From contig JAPOSJ010000221.1 in the NCBI GenBank assembly GCA_026709745.1, positions 1-7,085 of the forward strand: a stretch of DNA of 7,085 bases, written 5' to 3'. This DNA is from Candidatus Dadabacteria bacterium (lineage in GTDB: Bacteria; Desulfobacterota_D; UBA1144; Nemesobacterales; Nemesobacteraceae). The notes under the pieces were generated by a model. That model saw nothing but the letters and a program-made list of their open reading frames with translations. It did not search any database and was not told where the DNA came from. Positions 6,204 through 7,085 of this stretch are shown here, piece after piece; the stretch's first letter is position 1, and every line of letters begins with the position of its first letter. Both the position numbers and the translations under genes were made by a program.

Positions 6204-6707
6204 TTGCGAAAACACGGCACAGATGTTCTGATGAGGATAAGGACGGATATGGAAAAGATATTCAGCGGAATGAACTGCCTTCTTGTAAATGTCGGGGTGT
6301 TTAGCTCTGTTTCAGGTGAAGACCTCGGTATTTCTGCAAATCTCTCTCCGCACGAAATTCTCAGCGAGTTCCGTTCACTTGATACCGAAATTGTTTTTTA
6401 CGGTTTAGGGGCAGAGGATTTTGCCTCGACAAGCGATTTTGGGGATATGATCACAAAAAACGGTCACAGCGTAACTGACAACCGCGCTTACGTTCGCACG
6501 AAGGCGAACGCAGGAGGCTGCGTGGTGCTGAGTTCAGAACTCTCTGATATGGATATCTTCCACCAAGATGTTTTTTCCGTAACTCCGGTTTCCGCTTCCC
6601 TTGACCTCAAAGCTGTTGCGAACTACGTATCTAATTTTAACGGAGAAGCGGTTTTCACGGAACTTGGAAACTTGATAGTCAGTTCAAAGAGCGGAAGAAG
6701 AGAATAG
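6204..6707 (+). CDS. Uncharacterised 167-residue protein upstream of queG
   Basis: I do not recognise this protein. It is a soluble-looking 167-residue polypeptide with no signal peptide or membrane span. An N-terminal amphipathic region (about 8-22) is followed by a short hydrophobic strand (LLVNVGVF, 26-33). An acidic, Gly/Ser-rich middle comes next, then a strand GGCVVLSS (104-111) and a C-terminal stretch GEAVFTELGNLIVSS (147-161). Two Cys (25 and 106) do not form a metal motif. TTG 6204 is chosen because an in-frame TAG lies at 6195 and a GGGAG ribosome-binding site is well placed; ATG 6231 is the alternative but has none. The TAG stop is seven bases before queG, so they are probably cotranscribed, which is the only clue to function. 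The strand pattern faintly recalls a class II aldolase-like fold, but the metal-binding His pattern is missing and I do not propose that function. Confidence 0.72.
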   Translation: MRKHGTDVLMRIRTDMEKIFSGMNCLLVNVGVFSSVSGEDLGISANLSPHEILSEFRSLDTEIVFYGLGAEDFASTSDFGDMITKNGHSVTDNRAYVRTKANAGGCVVLSSELSDMDIFHQDVFSVTPVSASLDLKAVANYVSNFNGEAVFTELGNLIVSSKSGRRE

Positions 6708-6714
6708 ATCCTCA

Positions 6715-7085
6715 ATGAAAGAAGCTGTGCGACTGTCGATGCTCATAAAAAAACAGGCACTTGCCCTGGGTTTTGATCTTGTGGGAATAAGTTCTGTCGA
6801 GAGTTATTATGGGGAAGCTGAGTTGTTTGAAAAGTGGCTAGGGAGTGGTTATGCGGGCGAGATGCATTATCTTGAGAGAGGACTTTCCAAAAGAGCGAAT
6901 TTAAACGCGATTCTCCCGGGAGCTAGGTCGGTTATCTCCTGCGCCGTTAACTACAACACGGAAAATCCCCGCTCAACAGAAGTTTCAGGCGGCGGCTGGA
7001 TATCGAGATACGCATGGGGAGATGACTATCATGATGTAATGGAAAAGATGCTCGGAGAACTTGCCGACTACGTAGTGGACACCTG
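6715..7085 (+). CDS. queG: Epoxyqueuosine reductase QueG, 3'-truncated by window end
   Basis: QueG is a cytosolic cobalamin- and [4Fe-4S]-dependent enzyme that reduces epoxyqueuosine to queuosine in the wobble position of GUN-anticodon tRNAs (Tyr, His, Asn, Asp). The first 123 residues are present of about 310-380. They cover the N-terminal DUF1730-type domain. ALGFDLVGIS (17-26) is followed by FEKWLGSGYAGEMHYL (39-54) and KR then ILPGARSVISCAVNY (67-81). ISRYAWGDDYH (96-106) completes the set. These match the family's conserved blocks in order and spacing. The iron-sulfur cysteine clusters would lie past the window edge. The ATG at 6715 places ALGFD near the N terminus as expected; the nearby ribosome-binding site is weak, so translation may be coupled to the gene upstream. 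The tRNA-Thr in this window is not a queuosine substrate, so the two are unrelated. Confidence 0.92.
   Translation, partial: MKEAVRLSMLIKKQALALGFDLVGISSVESYYGEAELFEKWLGSGYAGEMHYLERGLSKRANLNAILPGARSVISCAVNYNTENPRSTEVSGGGWISRYAWGDDYHDVMEKMLGELADYVVDT

Overview
This window is an ordinary stretch of bacterial chromosome with short intergenic gaps and six protein genes, two of them cut by the window edges, plus one tRNA. The phylum cannot be fixed from the sequence alone. An FAD-type protoporphyrinogen oxidase next to ferrochelatase, a mixed-type phosphofructokinase, a TTG start and a tRNA without an encoded CCA point to a bacterium outside the classical enteric group. A less-studied or uncultured lineage is possible, but that is a guess. 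I see no phage, IS element, CRISPR array, toxin-antitoxin pair or other mobile or defence system.

Left part (1-1958, + strand): the C-terminal half of ferrochelatase (hemH), then six bases later a complete FAD-dependent protoporphyrinogen oxidase (hemY, also called hemG). They perform the last two steps of haem synthesis and are evidently one operon. A gap with a promoter-like sequence follows, then a tRNA-Thr(CGT) at 2092-2165.

Middle (2208-3902, + strand): a 564-residue major facilitator transporter resembling the oxalate/formate antiporter (OFA) family starts 42 bases after the tRNA. Its reading frame runs back into the tRNA, but that part is not coding. It has large extra segments in two symmetry-equivalent periplasmic loops. 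An 8-bp inverted repeat pairs the 3' end of the tRNA with the bases just before the transporter's start codon. A 295-base convergent gap (3903-4197) follows, with a strong hairpin and a possible weak terminator for the opposite strand.

Right-middle (4198-6154, - strand): a rhomboid intramembrane serine protease followed by a phosphofructokinase, 22 bases apart and probably cotranscribed. The phosphofructokinase combines a Gly typical of ATP users with a Lys typical of pyrophosphate users, and an Asp of its active-site motif is replaced by Asn.

Right end (6204-7085, + strand): divergent from the rhomboid gene, a 167-residue soluble protein that I do not recognise is followed seven bases later by the N-terminal part of epoxyqueuosine reductase (queG), the last step of queuosine tRNA modification. 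The 49-base divergent gap holds two palindromic elements and a TATAAT box almost touching the rhomboid start codon.

I do not see a clear new multi-gene system. The points most worth checking are the tRNA-transporter junction, the paired transporter insertions, the phosphofructokinase active site, and the unknown gene beside queG.
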